Assembly: GCF_000321045.1 (NCBI RefSeq) | Contig: NZ_HE578945.1 | Coordinates: 1,537,938-1,589,926, forward strand | Reading direction: 5' to 3' | Origin: Phytobacter massiliensis JC163 | GTDB lineage: Bacteria; Pseudomonadota; Gammaproteobacteria; Enterobacterales; Enterobacteriaceae | DNA: 51,989 bases | Shown here: positions 33,401 through 43,101 of the stretch, piece by piece | Position numbering within the stretch: the first letter of the stretch is position 1 | How the letters are laid out: each line of letters opens with the position of its first letter | The notes under the pieces: generated by a model | Told to the model about the DNA's origin: nothing | Databases searched by the model: none | The model's input: the letters and a program-made list of their open reading frames with translations, nothing else | Made by a program: the position numbers and the translations under genes

Positions 33401-33639
33401 AGCCGCAGACGCCAGCCGCCGAGCCGGTGGTTAAAGCCGCCGAGCCTGTTGAGGTGAAAGCAGTCAGCCATGCCACAGCGCCAATGACTAAAGCGCCCGC
33501 GCCGGATTACGTACCGGAAGCGCCGCGTCAAAGCGACTGGGTACGCCCTGCCTTTAACTTTGAAGGTAAAGGTTCCGCAGGCGGCCATAGCGCCACCCAT
33601 GCCGCCAGCGCGCCGGCCACGCGTCCGGGCGTTGAATAA
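30427..33639 (+). CDS. rne: Rne, ribonuclease E (degradosome scaffold)
   Basis: Essential endoribonuclease for mRNA decay, rRNA and tRNA processing. It has 1070 residues (E. coli 1061). The catalytic half has an S1 domain (about 35-125), a 5'-sensor/RNase H-like region, and the DNase I-like site with Asp303 ([11 protein letters not shown]) and Asp346 (VIDFIDM). The Zn-link CPRC follows near 404-407. The C-terminal half has the membrane-anchoring amphipathic helix [13 protein letters not shown] (about 568), an Arg-rich RNA-binding region ([15 protein letters not shown]), a second Arg-rich block [23 protein letters not shown], the conserved [15 protein letters not shown], and the C-terminal PNPase-binding segment. 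Between these lie low-complexity Ala/Glu/Gln/Pro/Val stretches. Confidence 0.98.
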   Translation: MKRMLINATQQEELRVALVDGQRLYDLDIESPGHEQKKANIYKGKITRIEPSLEAAFVDYGAERHGFLPLKEIAREYFPAHYNAHGRPNIKDVLREGQEVIVQIDKEERGNKGAALTTFISLAGSYLVLMPNNPRAGGISRRIEGDDRTELKEALASLELPDGMGLIVRTAGVGKSAEALQWDLSFRLKHWEAIQKAAESRPAPFLIHQESNVIVRAFRDYLRQDIGEILIDNPKVMEMARQHIAALGRPDFSSKIKLYTGEIPLFSHYQIESQIESAFQREVRLPSGGSIVIDTTEALTAIDINSARATRGGDIEETAFNTNLEAADEIARQLRLRDLGGLIVIDFIDMTPVRHQRAVENRLREAVRQDRARIQISHISRFGLLEMSRQRLSPSLGESSHHVCPRCSGTGTIRDNESLSLSILRLIEEEALKENTQEVHAIVPVPIASYLLNEKRAAVSAIEARQGGVRCVIVPNDQMETPHYSVLRVRKGEETSTLSYMLPKLHEEEMAMPSEDEFAERKRPEQPALATFVMPDVPPAPPAPAAPVEKPHQAPAQTTTAPAPAAPGLLSRLFTALKNLFAGNDTPAPAAVAEEKKEEKQERQSERRKPRQNNRRDRNERRDNRAEGEGREPREGRDENRRNRREKPQQNAETREARQPVVVEEAEKGKQRDEQQPRRERNRRRNSDEKRQAQKEVQALNHEEQPQVESEQEERVQVLPRRKQRQLAQKVRIEDAQTPVAQEEAVAVEPQVNEAPAPRTELAKRDLPAVVDTASEQDETENRDNAGMPRRSRRSPRHLRVSGQRRRRYRDERYPTQSAMPLAVACASPEMASGKVWIRYPVPRAQNEVQEQQVATEQHDADIAPMVAEAQLVTAQEQQPVVQTPAAEDEPTVVTPQAPVIEPQPAAVDTTHPEVIAAPVAAQPELIAEEDRPVAEEVAQAAEPAESEPVQASEEQTREAPQPAPVAAPVEQAATQAQPAEQAVETADVPVEPQTPAAEPVVKAAEPVEVKAVSHATAPMTKAPAPDYVPEAPRQSDWVRPAFNFEGKGSAGGHSATHAASAPATRPGVE

Positions 33640-33653
33640 CGTACCGCGTTAAC

Positions 33654-33680
33654 AAGCCGACCTTCGGGTCGGCTTTTTTA
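33654..33680 (+). terminator. Rho-independent terminator after rne
   Basis: 9-bp stem AAGCCGACC / GGTCGGCTT (33654-33662 and 33667-33675) with a TTCG tetraloop and T6. Its T-run overlaps the stop codon of the convergent LysR gene. Confidence 0.92.
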
Positions 33681-34616
33681 TGCCCGCGATTCTGGCTGGC
33701 GCATCCCGCTCAGACCGGGCATCACTTCACGCATCAGCTGCAGAAACATCCGCAGACGGGCCGGGTAATAGCGCGCCCAGGGATAGACCAGATGGACAGG
33801 CAATGGCGCAATCTGCCACTCCGGGAGCAGCGGCGTCAGCAGGCCGTGCTGGATATCCTCTTCCACCGCCCAGCTTGAGACAATCGTCACGCCGAGGCCA
33901 GCCAGGGCGGTATTACGCGCCGCGTAGAGGCTGTCAGTATAGAGGCGCGGGGCGATGGCGACCCGGGCCTGCTCGCCGCTAAGGCTGTGGGTTATCGCGA
34001 TTTCATGCTGATAGAAGCTGCTCAGGGCCACCCACGGCATCTCGCCAAGCTGCTTCGGGGTTTTCACCGCGGGAAAGCGCGCCAGCAGAGCCGGGGCGGC
34101 CACCAGCGTACGCGGCACCTCCGCCAGCTGTACCGATACGGTCGCCGGGTCCACCTCCGCGCCCACGCGGATGGCGCAGTCGATATTGTCACTCAGGAAG
34201 TTGACCGATTTATCGTTCAGCATCCACTCCACGGTGAGCTGCGGATAACGCTCAAGAAAGCGGGTAAGCGGCACCAGCAGCTGTTGCTGACCAAACGCAT
34301 GCGGGGCGCGGACACGCAGCATACCAACCGGCTCATCTTCGGTCTGGCTGAGTTCATCCTCCAGCGCAAGCCAGGCATCTATGACCCTGCGCGCATGCTG
34401 GTAGCAGCGCTCTCCATCGTCAGTCAGTTTCATCGCATGGGTTGTACGCAGCAGCAGCTTGACCCCCAGCAGCGTTTCAAGGGATTGCAGACGGCGGCTG
34501 ACCGTCGCCTGGGTCGTATTAAGCTGGCGTGCTGCCGCCGACAGCGAACCGGCTTCTACGATGCGCACCAGCGTGCGCATCAGGTCAACGCGGTCTATAC
34601 GTTCTGTCCGCACCAT
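33678..34616 (-). CDS. LysR-family transcriptional regulator, divergent from an MFS transporter
   Basis: About 312 residues from ATG 34616 (MVRTERIDRVDLMRTLVRI). The frame is open 42 nt further up, but that would include an operator-like palindrome. N-terminal winged HTH: SLSAAARQLNTTQATVSRRLQSLETLLGVKLL (about 24-55). A LysR substrate-binding domain follows from about residue 95, of the subgroup with a DCAIRVGAEVDPATVSVQLAEVPR pattern (CrgA/DsdC-like one-component regulators). The ligand is unknown. It probably controls the divergent transporter. E. coli K-12 has no gene here between rne and flgL, so this is accessory content. Its stop codon lies inside the rne terminator. Confidence 0.85.
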   Translation of the reverse strand: MVRTERIDRVDLMRTLVRIVEAGSLSAAARQLNTTQATVSRRLQSLETLLGVKLLLRTTHAMKLTDDGERCYQHARRVIDAWLALEDELSQTEDEPVGMLRVRAPHAFGQQQLLVPLTRFLERYPQLTVEWMLNDKSVNFLSDNIDCAIRVGAEVDPATVSVQLAEVPRTLVAAPALLARFPAVKTPKQLGEMPWVALSSFYQHEIAITHSLSGEQARVAIAPRLYTDSLYAARNTALAGLGVTIVSSWAVEEDIQHGLLTPLLPEWQIAPLPVHLVYPWARYYPARLRMFLQLMREVMPGLSGMRQPESRA

Positions 34617-34626
34617 TTTAGCTCTC

Positions 34627-34647
34627 GTTATACGTTTCACGTATAAC
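34627..34647. promoter_or_regulatory. LysR-type operator between the regulator and MFS genes
   Basis: Perfect 9-bp inverted repeat GTTATACGT-TTC-ACGTATAAC. It contains TACGTTTCACGTA, which fits the T-N11-A LysR box. It lies 10 nt above the regulator ATG and about 90 nt above the transporter. Confidence 0.65.
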
Positions 34648-34734
34648 CGTTTTACCACCGCGCTGGCTACCGCGCTACGCCGGAAAGGTAAAAAATAGCG
34701 TCACACTCTTTCAGACAAACCCCGAGGTAAAACA

Positions 34735-35949
34735 ATGAACCGTCATTCACAACCCCTACATGCCAGCCAGTGGATAATCCTCGCGCTGGCGCTGGGGGCG
34801 GGTTTTAGCGTGGCCGCAATCTACTATTCACAGCCGTTGTTGCCGCTGATGGGCAGCGACCTGCACCTGACGGTTAACGGCATGGGGCTGGTGCCGACGC
34901 TCACCCAGGCGGGCTACGCGCTGGGCATTCTCTTTCTGCTGCCGCTGGGGGATCGCTACGATCGCCGTCGTTTAATACTGTTAAAAAGCGCGGCGCTGGC
35001 GCTGCTGCTGCTGGTCTGTAGCCTGACCGCGCACTTTCCGGCGCTGCTGCTGGTGAGCCTGCTTATCGGCATGGCCGCCACGATGGCGCAGGATATCGTT
35101 CCCGCCGCGGCGATCCTCGCCCCGGCAGGCAAGCAGGGTAAAACCGTCGGGACGGTAATGACCGGTCTGCTGCTGGGTATACTTCTTTCGCGTACGGTAA
35201 GCGGTTTTGTCGGTGCTGCTTTTGGCTGGCGGGTGATGTTCCAGCTAGCCGCCGTCAGCATCGCATTTATTGGCGTACTGATGTGGTCTGTGCTGCCGCG
35301 CTTTGCGACCCATTCGACGCTGAGCTATCCGGCGCTGATGAAATCAGTGGCTCATCTCTGGCAGCGTTACCCTGCCCTGCGTCGCGCCGCCTTCGCCCAG
35401 GGATTTTTATCTGTCGCCTTTAGCGCCTTCTGGTCAACGCTTGCGGTGATGCTGCTGGAGAAATATCAGCTTGGCAGCGCCGTGGCGGGCACCTTTGGTA
35501 TCGCCGGTGCCGCTGGCGCGCTGGCCGCCCCGCTGGCCGGTGGTCTGGCGGATAAGGTCGGCGCGGAAAAGGTCACGCAGTTAGGCGCGATGCTGGTAAC
35601 CGCCTCGTTCGCGCTGATGTTTACCCTGCCGTTTTTGCCGCCGCATGCTCAGCTGGCGGTGATTGCGGTGTCGGCTATCGGCTTTGATCTGGGGCTGCAA
35701 TCCAGCCTCGTCGCGCACCAGAATCTGGTGTATGGCCTGGAGCCGCAGGCGCGTGGCAGGCTTAATGCGCTGCTGTTCACCGTGGTCTTTGTCGGCATGG
35801 CGGCGGGCTCTGCGCTGGGAAGTAAGGTCTACAGCATGGCGGGCTGGTCAGGCGTGGTGGCGCTGGCGGCGCTGACGGGGCTCGTTGCGCTGGCTATCCG
35901 GGTATTTGATAACCGCCGCGTACAGGCCGGGATGCGTAATCCAGGATAA
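34735..35949 (+). CDS. MFS transporter, 12-TM drug/metabolite efflux type
   Basis: 404 residues, almost entirely hydrophobic, with about 12 transmembrane segments. The MFS signature loop 2-3 motif GDRYDRRRLILLK (about 80-92), the second-half equivalent GGLADKVGAEKV (about 280) and motif C-like TGLLLGILLSRTVSGFVGAAFGWR point to an antiporter of the YnfM/YgaY-like sugar or drug exporter group. A GAGG site precedes the ATG. It is divergently paired with a LysR regulator. The substrate cannot be read from sequence. Together the pair is an insertion between rne and the flagellar genes relative to E. coli K-12. Confidence 0.85.
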   Translation: MNRHSQPLHASQWIILALALGAGFSVAAIYYSQPLLPLMGSDLHLTVNGMGLVPTLTQAGYALGILFLLPLGDRYDRRRLILLKSAALALLLLVCSLTAHFPALLLVSLLIGMAATMAQDIVPAAAILAPAGKQGKTVGTVMTGLLLGILLSRTVSGFVGAAFGWRVMFQLAAVSIAFIGVLMWSVLPRFATHSTLSYPALMKSVAHLWQRYPALRRAAFAQGFLSVAFSAFWSTLAVMLLEKYQLGSAVAGTFGIAGAAGALAAPLAGGLADKVGAEKVTQLGAMLVTASFALMFTLPFLPPHAQLAVIAVSAIGFDLGLQSSLVAHQNLVYGLEPQARGRLNALLFTVVFVGMAAGSALGSKVYSMAGWSGVVALAALTGLVALAIRVFDNRRVQAGMRNPG

Positions 35950-35981
35950 AAAAAGGCCCGCTCCGGGTTACGGGGCGGGCA
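35947..35981 (-). terminator. Terminator shared by flgL and the MFS gene
   Basis: GCCCGC / GCGGGC stem (35956-35961 and 35975-35980, with an internal CCGG-CCGG-like loop), preceded by A7 on the plus strand, so it ends flgK-flgL transcripts on the minus strand. The plus-strand tail is poor in T. Confidence 0.75.
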
Positions 35982-36024
35982 CACCGAACATGCTCCAGTT
36001 TCCAGACATGTCCAAAATGAAAAC

Positions 36025-36978
36025 TTATTTATTCAGCTGGAACAGAGACATCCCCTGCATATCGCTGAATGCTTTGTAAGAAGCCTGCAATGCCGCCTGC
36101 TGCATGGTGTAAGAGGAGATAGCCTCGTTCCAGTCTACGTCCACCAGGCTGCTCATCTGCGTTTTTAATGACAGCGCGCGATCGTCGCCCAGCGTATCCA
36201 GTTTGGTCAGCTCATCCAGCTGTGTCCCCAGTTCAGCACGCACGCTTGAGACGTTGTTGAGGGCGTTATTCAGCCCACGGTTCGCCTTATCCAGCGCCGC
36301 CTGAGATGTGGCCTGCGCTGCGGCGTTACCGGCTACGGGCACATTCAGCGCCTTAATCGCATCGTCCAGAATGTTAAAGACGTTGGTCTGCGACGGTTTA
36401 CCATCCGGCTCGGGAATGGCGTTACTGCTGATGTGGTTGAACACTTCATCGCCGGTATGGGCAATTACCATCGTACGGGCAGCATCCACTTTTTGCGTAA
36501 TCGCTTCGGTGCCGCCGTTGTACGCGCCGGTTTTCGCGTCGAATGGCGCATCGGCGGTTTTATAGCCGCCAAAAATATAGCGGCCATTACCGTCGGTGCT
36601 GTTGGCAAGGTTCATCAGCTGATCGCGAAGCCCCTGCAGCTGCGTCGCCATAGAGGCGCGGTCATCGTCGCTCAGGGTGCCGTTAGCGGCCGCGACCACT
36701 GACGAGTGTGCGGCGGTGATAGCGCCGGTCGCCTGCTGCAGTACGCTCTCTTCCAGGGAAATTTTCTGGTTAGCGAAAGTCCGCGCCAGTTTGTATTGAT
36801 CGTTCTGTTCCTGCGCCTGCGAAACCACCACCGCCTGCGAGGCGGCAATAGGATCGTCAGAAGGCTTATTCACGCGCTGTCCGGTGGACATCTGCTCGCC
36901 ATATTCCAGCCACTTGCTTTGCGAGCTGGTAATACCGCGCATGTTTTGTTCATACATCATCTGAGTACTAATACGCAT
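36025..36978 (-). CDS. flgL: FlgL, hook-filament junction protein 2 (HAP3)
   Basis: Joins the hook-side junction ring to the flagellin filament; a secreted export substrate of FlgN. It has 317 residues from ATG 36978 (MRISTQMMYEQNMRGI), E. coli length; the GTG one codon upstream is less likely, given AGAGGTG spacing. Coiled-coil N- and C-terminal D0/D1 regions (STGQRVNKPSDDPIAASQAV, and the MQQAALQASYKAFSDMQGMSLFQL end) are typical of the flagellin/HAP3 family. It is 14 nt after flgK, in one class 3 operon. Confidence 0.97.
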   Translation of the reverse strand: MRISTQMMYEQNMRGITSSQSKWLEYGEQMSTGQRVNKPSDDPIAASQAVVVSQAQEQNDQYKLARTFANQKISLEESVLQQATGAITAAHSSVVAAANGTLSDDDRASMATQLQGLRDQLMNLANSTDGNGRYIFGGYKTADAPFDAKTGAYNGGTEAITQKVDAARTMVIAHTGDEVFNHISSNAIPEPDGKPSQTNVFNILDDAIKALNVPVAGNAAAQATSQAALDKANRGLNNALNNVSSVRAELGTQLDELTKLDTLGDDRALSLKTQMSSLVDVDWNEAISSYTMQQAALQASYKAFSDMQGMSLFQLNK

Positions 36979-36992
36979 CACTCACCTCTTAC

Positions 36993-38633
36993 TTAGCGTA
37001 TATTCAGCAGCGCATCGAACAGCGTGCTGGCGGTCTGCAGCACCTGCGCGTTGGCAAGATAATATTGCTGATAGCGTTGCAGGTTGCCGTACTCCTCATC
37101 CAGGTTGACGCCGGAGATAGACTGCTGCTGATTGCTCAACTGCGTCACCACGTTGGTCTGCGTGGTGCTGCTGGTTTTCAGCGTGGAGGTCGTGGTGCCG
37201 ACAGAGCTGACCAGCGCGGCGTAGGCGTCGTTAAAGGTTTTTGAGCCGCCCACTTTTTTGGCGTTCTGCAGGTCAAGCAGCGCCTGGCCGTTTTTGTTAT
37301 CGCTCTCGCCTGAGGTCGCGCTCTCCGCCATGGCGATTTTTGATTCATCCGAAATAGCGACGTCCATATTCACGATGGCATTCGCTACCGGCTTGACGGT
37401 AAAGCTGTCGTTCTTATCGGCACTGCCGGAGACTTTCACCTTCAGGCCGTCGAAATAGAGGTTACTGGAGCCGGTCGGCGTCACCGTAAAGGTGGTGTTG
37501 TCCGCCAGACGCGTCACGTTCCATTTCGAACCGTCATAGGTGAGGTTGTAATCCGTGGCCTTGATCTGCGTGCTGTCCGCTACCGTGGGGGCCAGCGTTG
37601 CGCCGCCGGTATTTTTCCCATTGCTTAATGCGGAAGGGCTACCGACAGCAAAGAAGTTGGTCCCTTTATCGCCGTTAGCGTCAAAACCCGCTTTGTGCTG
37701 CGTGTTGAAGGCATCGGCGAAGGAGAGCGCCATCTGCCCCAGCGTATTACGCGCCTGGTCCAGATCCTGGGCGCGGAAAGAGAGCAGCCCGCCCAACGAG
37801 CCGGTATTGATCAGTTTTTCCGGGATTTCGATATTCCCGGCAATCGGGTCGACATACGCCACCGTCGTGCGGGAAGGGTCGGCGCTTGACGGCACCGCCG
37901 CCAGCTGCCGGGCGTTGCTGCCCTGCACCAGCGTATAGCCATTGGCCATGGTGACGTTGAAGGTATTGTTATCCTGAACGCTCACTTCCACGCCAACAAT
38001 TTTGTTCAGCTCGCTGACCAGCTGGTCGCGCTGATCCAGCAGATCGTTTGGCGACGCGCCCGCGCCGACGCCCGTCAGACGGGAGATCTGATTGTTGAGG
38101 TTGGCTATTTGCTTGCTGTAGTTATTGATCTGATCAACGCTTGAGGCGACAGAGATATTAACCTGCTTGTCCTGGTCGCGCAGATACTGATCGGTCACCT
38201 TAAACTGGTTAACCAGCGCATCCGCTTTACCGAGCAGGCTCTGGCGGGCCGCCGGATCTTCGGCGTTGCTCACCAGCGTTTGCAGGCTGGAGAAAAAGCT
38301 TTGCAGGGTCGTCGACAGCGTATTAGTCGTGCCGGAAAGCACATCGTCAATTTTCGACATCTGCTCATAGCGCGTCGTCAGGCCGCTGCTCTGCGTCTGC
38401 GCCGCCCGTAACTGGTTGGTGATAAACGCATCGTATTCCCGCTGTATGCCGGATACGTAAGCGCCGTTGCCGACCCAGCCGCCAGCGCCCAGCGTACTGT
38501 TCGCCGCGGAGATCACCGTCGTCTGACGGGTATAACCCGCCACGTTATAACTTGAAATGTTATTACTGGTGGTATTAAGCGCGGCCTGGGCTGCGTTCAG
38601 CCCGCTCATGGCGCTGTTAATCAAGCTACTCAT
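36993..38633 (-). CDS. flgK: FlgK, hook-filament junction protein 1 (HAP1)
   Basis: First junction protein between hook and filament, exported through the flagellar secretion system with FlgN chaperone. It has 546 residues (E. coli 547). The N-terminal D0 rod-like motif SLINSAMSGLNAAQAALNTTSNNISSYNVAGYTRQ and the C-terminal coiled coil SISGVNLDEEYGNLQRYQQYYLANAQVLQTAS are conserved; the central surface domain varies. A sigma-28 promoter stands 44 nt upstream, giving flgK-flgL class 3 expression independent of the flgB operon. Confidence 0.97.
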   Translation of the reverse strand: MSSLINSAMSGLNAAQAALNTTSNNISSYNVAGYTRQTTVISAANSTLGAGGWVGNGAYVSGIQREYDAFITNQLRAAQTQSSGLTTRYEQMSKIDDVLSGTTNTLSTTLQSFFSSLQTLVSNAEDPAARQSLLGKADALVNQFKVTDQYLRDQDKQVNISVASSVDQINNYSKQIANLNNQISRLTGVGAGASPNDLLDQRDQLVSELNKIVGVEVSVQDNNTFNVTMANGYTLVQGSNARQLAAVPSSADPSRTTVAYVDPIAGNIEIPEKLINTGSLGGLLSFRAQDLDQARNTLGQMALSFADAFNTQHKAGFDANGDKGTNFFAVGSPSALSNGKNTGGATLAPTVADSTQIKATDYNLTYDGSKWNVTRLADNTTFTVTPTGSSNLYFDGLKVKVSGSADKNDSFTVKPVANAIVNMDVAISDESKIAMAESATSGESDNKNGQALLDLQNAKKVGGSKTFNDAYAALVSSVGTTTSTLKTSSTTQTNVVTQLSNQQQSISGVNLDEEYGNLQRYQQYYLANAQVLQTASTLFDALLNIR

Positions 38634-38676
38634 GGAGGTTCCTTTTAAACTTTTAAGACATCAGTCCTGCTAACGA

Positions 38677-38703
38677 TTATCGGCAACCCTGAGCTGAACT
38701 TGA
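38677..38703 (-). promoter_or_regulatory. Sigma-28 (FliA) promoter of flgKL
   Basis: On the minus strand TCAA, a 15-bp spacer, and GCCGATAA. This matches the class 3 consensus TAAA-N15-GCCGATAA at all but one base. It lies between flgJ and flgK. Confidence 0.88.
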
Positions 38704-38709
38704 GTCATT

Positions 38710-39666
38710 TCAGAACAGATTTTCAATGTCATTGCTGTAGGCTTTACTGACCTTCTCGCCCATTGATTTAAGCTGCTGAATCATGCTGGTCAGTTTCTGG
38801 GCATACTTCGGATCGGTCGCATAACCGGCGCTTTGCAGCGCCTGCGCCCCCTGCTCCGCCGTCGCCGCCGTGGTAACCGCCGCATAGCGCGGGTTGCGGG
38901 TCAGCATGCCGACATAGTCGGACAGCGCTTCCAGATACGAGCCGTAGACGCGGAATTTCGCTTTGATCTTCTTCGCTTCGCCGTTCTCGTATTCCGTGGT
39001 GGTGATTTCAGTCGTCGGCCCTTTCCAGCCTGACGTAGCTTTGATGCCAAAAATGTTAAAGCTTGGCTGACCATCTTCCCGGGGAATTTGCCGCTGACCC
39101 CAGCCGGACTCCAGCGCCGCCTGCGCCAGGATAAGATGATGCGGCACGCCGCTTTGCTGACTGGCGAGACGCGCAGGCAGCGAAAGCTGGGCCAGGAAAT
39201 CTTTGCTGTCGCCGCTGAGCGGCACATCGTTGGTTTCCGGCGCTTTCGGCACCGCTTTGCGTACCATCTGATTCAGCGCCTGGTTTTGCAGGGTGTTGAC
39301 GGTCTGCAGATCGAACTTCATCGGCACCTGCTGGATCTGTTCGCCGGGCTCGACGGCGGCCTGGCCGCCCCCCATCTGCTGAACCATCATATCCGCCAGC
39401 CCCAGCCCCTTGCCCGCCGTCATCTGCTGGGCAATTTGCTGGTCATACATGCTGGTGTACAGCCGCGTTGAGTCGCTGCTAAACAAACCGTCTTTCGGCA
39501 GGGCGTCGCGCATGCTTTTCAGCATCATCTGCACGAACATCCCCTCGACCTGGCGGGCGACCGGACGCAGGTTGGCCTGCGGGTCCTGCCCCGCTTTGGT
39601 TTTCAGTTCATTTAGCGACTGCGCGTCCCATGCCGCGCTCGTCATCAGTCGGCTGTCGGTCAGCAT
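38710..39666 (-). CDS. flgJ: FlgJ, rod scaffold and peptidoglycan hydrolase
   Basis: Bifunctional: the N-terminal half caps the growing rod, the C-terminal half opens the peptidoglycan. It has 318 residues (E. coli 313). The N-terminal rod-binding region reads RPVARQVEGMFVQMMLKSMRDALPKDGLF. The C-terminal glucosaminidase domain starts near 155; the catalytic Glu186 is in LAQAALESGWGQRQIP. The ATG overlaps the flgI stop by one base (TGATG). The final segment ends in AYSNDIENLF as in enterics. Confidence 0.97.
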   Translation of the reverse strand: MLTDSRLMTSAAWDAQSLNELKTKAGQDPQANLRPVARQVEGMFVQMMLKSMRDALPKDGLFSSDSTRLYTSMYDQQIAQQMTAGKGLGLADMMVQQMGGGQAAVEPGEQIQQVPMKFDLQTVNTLQNQALNQMVRKAVPKAPETNDVPLSGDSKDFLAQLSLPARLASQQSGVPHHLILAQAALESGWGQRQIPREDGQPSFNIFGIKATSGWKGPTTEITTTEYENGEAKKIKAKFRVYGSYLEALSDYVGMLTRNPRYAAVTTAATAEQGAQALQSAGYATDPKYAQKLTSMIQQLKSMGEKVSKAYSNDIENLF

Positions 39667-40760
39667 CAGATAATCTCCAGCTTCGCGCGCAGGCAGCCCG
39701 CGCTCTGCATCGACTGCAAAATAGACATCAAATCGATCGGCGTCGCGCCCAGGGCGTTCAACGCCCGCACTACGCTGTTGAGGTTGGCGCTGGAGCGGAT
39801 GCTCTGCAGCGAACCGCCGCTCTGGCGCAGGTCAATCTGCGTTTGCGGCGTAACGACCGTCTGGCCGCCGCCAAACGGCGTATTCGGCTGGCTGACGTTG
39901 GCGCTCTGGTTGACGGTGACGGAGAGGTTGCCCTGCGCCACGGCGCAGTTATCCAGCGTAACCTCACGGTTCATGACCACTGACCCGGTGCGCGAGTTAA
40001 TGACGATTTTGGCATCCTGCGGCGCAACGCCCACTTCGAGATTCTGGATATCGGCCAGCATCCGCACCTGCGAGCTGCCGCCTGTCGGCACACGCACCTG
40101 TACGGTACGGGCATCGAGCGCGGTCGCGCCGCCCATGCCGCGACGGTTGATGGTGTCGGCAATCTGCTGCGCCATGGTAAAGTCGTCCTGGTTCAGCTGC
40201 AGGTTGATGGTATTGCCGTTGCCGAATTGAGAGGGAAGCTCGCGCTCGATGACCGCGCCGCCGGTGATGCGCCCGCCGTTAAGCTGGTTCACCGCCACGC
40301 TGCTCCCGCCCGCCGACGCGCCCGCGCCGCCGACCAGAATGTTGCCCTGCGCCAGCGCGTAGACCTGACTGTCGACCCCTTTCAGCGGCGTCATCAGCAG
40401 CGTACCGCCGCGCAGGCTTTTGGCGTTACCCATTGAGGAGACCACAACGTCAATCGTCTGCCCCTGGCGGCCAAAAGCGGGAAGCTGCGCGGTGACCATC
40501 ACCGCCGCCACGTTTTTGAGCTGCATGTTGGTGCCCGCCGGAACGGTGATCCCCATCTGCGAGAGCATGTTATTCAGGCTCTGGGTGGTAAACGGCGTCT
40601 GGGTGGTCTGGTCGCCCGTCCCGTCAAGGCCAACCACCAGCCCGTAGCCGATTAAGGAGTTTTCACGTACGCCCTGTACACTGGTGAGGTCCCGGATGCG
40701 GTCAGCCTGGGCGAAGGTCGCCACCAGCGCAAGCGCGATTCCAGCCAGATATTTAAACAT
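39666..40760 (-). CDS. flgI: FlgI, flagellar P-ring protein
   Basis: Forms the periplasmic P ring around the rod in the peptidoglycan layer. It has 364 residues (E. coli 365). Sec signal peptide [19 protein letters not shown] (cleavage after 19). The mature part starts [31 protein letters not shown], the family hallmark. It ends in [31 protein letters not shown]. It is 12 nt after flgH and assembled with FlgA as chaperone. Confidence 0.98.
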   Translation of the reverse strand: MFKYLAGIALALVATFAQADRIRDLTSVQGVRENSLIGYGLVVGLDGTGDQTTQTPFTTQSLNNMLSQMGITVPAGTNMQLKNVAAVMVTAQLPAFGRQGQTIDVVVSSMGNAKSLRGGTLLMTPLKGVDSQVYALAQGNILVGGAGASAGGSSVAVNQLNGGRITGGAVIERELPSQFGNGNTINLQLNQDDFTMAQQIADTINRRGMGGATALDARTVQVRVPTGGSSQVRMLADIQNLEVGVAPQDAKIVINSRTGSVVMNREVTLDNCAVAQGNLSVTVNQSANVSQPNTPFGGGQTVVTPQTQIDLRQSGGSLQSIRSSANLNSVVRALNALGATPIDLMSILQSMQSAGCLRAKLEII

Positions 40761-40772
40761 AATTCACCCCGG

Positions 40773-41471
40773 TTACATCGGCGATAAGTTAAGGAAGAAA
40801 CGCTGCAGCCAGCCCATATTCTGCGCTTCGTTGATATAGCCGTTGCCGACATACTCGATGCGCGCATCCGCCACCTGGGTGGACGGAACGGTATTGCTGC
40901 CGCTGATGGTGCGTGGGTTCACGACACCCGAGAAGCGGATGAACTCAGTGCCCTGGTTGATGGCGATCTGTTTTTCACCCACCACATGTAAATTGCCATT
41001 AATCAGCACCTGATCGACCGTGACGGTGAGCGTGCCGTTAAAGGTATTGCTGGCGTTGGCGCCGCCTTTGCCGTTAAAACCATTGCTGCCGGCGCTTTCG
41101 ATATCGGCCCGCGCATTGCCAAACAGCCCTTCCAGATAACGCGGCGTGGTCTCCATGCCGAAGCTGGTTTTCCCGTCGCGGCTGGCATTAGCAGATGAAC
41201 TTTTGCTGGCGCTGACGTTCTCCTGCAGAACGATGGTCAGCGTATCCCCCACGTTACGCGGGCGACGATCTTCAAACAGCGGTTGATAGCCGTAGTTAAT
41301 CGGCTGCGCGCTCTGATAGATCGAACCGTTGACGACGGGAACCGGCCCCGGCGTCGGCTGCGCGGTGGTCGCGCCCTGCACCAGCGGCGTTGAAGGAACC
41401 CAGGCACAGCCAGAGAGGGTCAGTGCCAGTAAAGCTAACAGGGGGTAGCGGCCCGCGGCGTTTTTTTGCAT
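40773..41471 (-). CDS. flgH: FlgH, flagellar L-ring lipoprotein
   Basis: Outer-membrane L ring. It has 232 residues from ATG 41471 ([24 protein letters not shown]), the E. coli length; an in-frame ATG three codons upstream (41480) is possible. The lipobox LSGC gives a lipidated Cys. Conserved [29 protein letters not shown] and the C-terminal [18 protein letters not shown] are present. It lies between flgG and flgI in the flgB operon. Confidence 0.97.
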   Translation of the reverse strand: MQKNAAGRYPLLALLALTLSGCAWVPSTPLVQGATTAQPTPGPVPVVNGSIYQSAQPINYGYQPLFEDRRPRNVGDTLTIVLQENVSASKSSSANASRDGKTSFGMETTPRYLEGLFGNARADIESAGSNGFNGKGGANASNTFNGTLTVTVDQVLINGNLHVVGEKQIAINQGTEFIRFSGVVNPRTISGSNTVPSTQVADARIEYVGNGYINEAQNMGWLQRFFLNLSPM

Positions 41472-41527
41472 CACATTCATCTTCGAAATCAGGGGTCCGG
41501 CACGGCGTTTACCGCGCCGGATAGCCC

Positions 41528-42322
<795 letters not shown>

Positions 42323-42325
42323 TTA

Positions 42326-43081
42326 TCAGGTCATGGACAGTAGCTGGTTGGCGCGCTGCGCGTTTTCATCCACGCTGCCGATAACCTTCATTTGCATTTC
42401 AAAGCGGCGGGCGCTGGCAATCATATCTGCCATTGCCGCCACCGGTTTTACGTTACTGCCCTCCAGCACGCCGGACATGACGCGGATGCCAGGATCGGGC
42501 TGTAAAACCGGGCCACGGGTGGCCTGAGCGGCCTGGCTCAGACGAAACAGCCCGTCATCGCCGCGCACCACCTCTTTGCCATCCGCCTTCACCAGCTTGA
42601 GCTTACCCACCGGCGACACGGTATTGGGCGGATCGCCCGGCGTCAGGGCGGAGATGGTGCCGTCAGAGGCGATGGTTACCTGTGAGCCTTCCGGTACGGC
42701 GATAGGACCCGCCTCGCCGATAACCGGGTGCCCCTGAATGGTCAGTTGCCCGGTCGGGCTGACCTGGATATTCCCGTTACGGGTATATCCTTCGCTGCCG
42801 TCCGCGCCCTGCACCGCCAGCCAGCCATCCTGCTGGAGTGCGACGTCCAGCGGGCGGGAGGTGTAGTTCATCTCGCCCTGAGACATATCCGCCCCCGGCG
42901 TCGACTCCACTACCAGCGTACGGGTTGGCAGAGAGAGCCCTTCCACCGGCACCGCGCGCAGCGCGTTGAGCTGGGCGCGAAAGCCCGGCGTGGAGGCGTT
43001 GGCCAGGTTGTTGGCGGTCACAGCCTGCTGGTTCAGCGTCTGGCTGGCAGCGCCCATCGCGGTATATATTGCGTGATCCAT
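42326..43081 (-). CDS. flgF: FlgF, proximal rod protein
   Basis: Proximal rod component. It has 251 residues, E. coli length. It starts MDHAIYTAMGAASQTLNQQAVTANNLANASTPGFRAQLNALR (rod/hook N-motif) and ends ASARRFEMQMKVIGSVDENAQRANQLLSMT. The absence of a signal peptide fits type III export. It follows flgE after 20 nt. Confidence 0.98.
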   Translation of the reverse strand: MDHAIYTAMGAASQTLNQQAVTANNLANASTPGFRAQLNALRAVPVEGLSLPTRTLVVESTPGADMSQGEMNYTSRPLDVALQQDGWLAVQGADGSEGYTRNGNIQVSPTGQLTIQGHPVIGEAGPIAVPEGSQVTIASDGTISALTPGDPPNTVSPVGKLKLVKADGKEVVRGDDGLFRLSQAAQATRGPVLQPDPGIRVMSGVLEGSNVKPVAAMADMIASARRFEMQMKVIGSVDENAQRANQLLSMT

Positions 43082-43101
43082 TAAGCCATCCCGTCAGGCG
43101 A

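Noticed and set aside
31966-33600. A 544-codon frame antisense to the rne C-terminal half
   Set aside because: Low-complexity Arg/Leu/Gly-rich translation that mirrors the repetitive rne codons; no start signal or family match.
38677-38709. Possible small gene between flgK and flgJ
   Set aside because: The 76-nt gap is explained by a sigma-28 promoter and leader; no coding frame of note.
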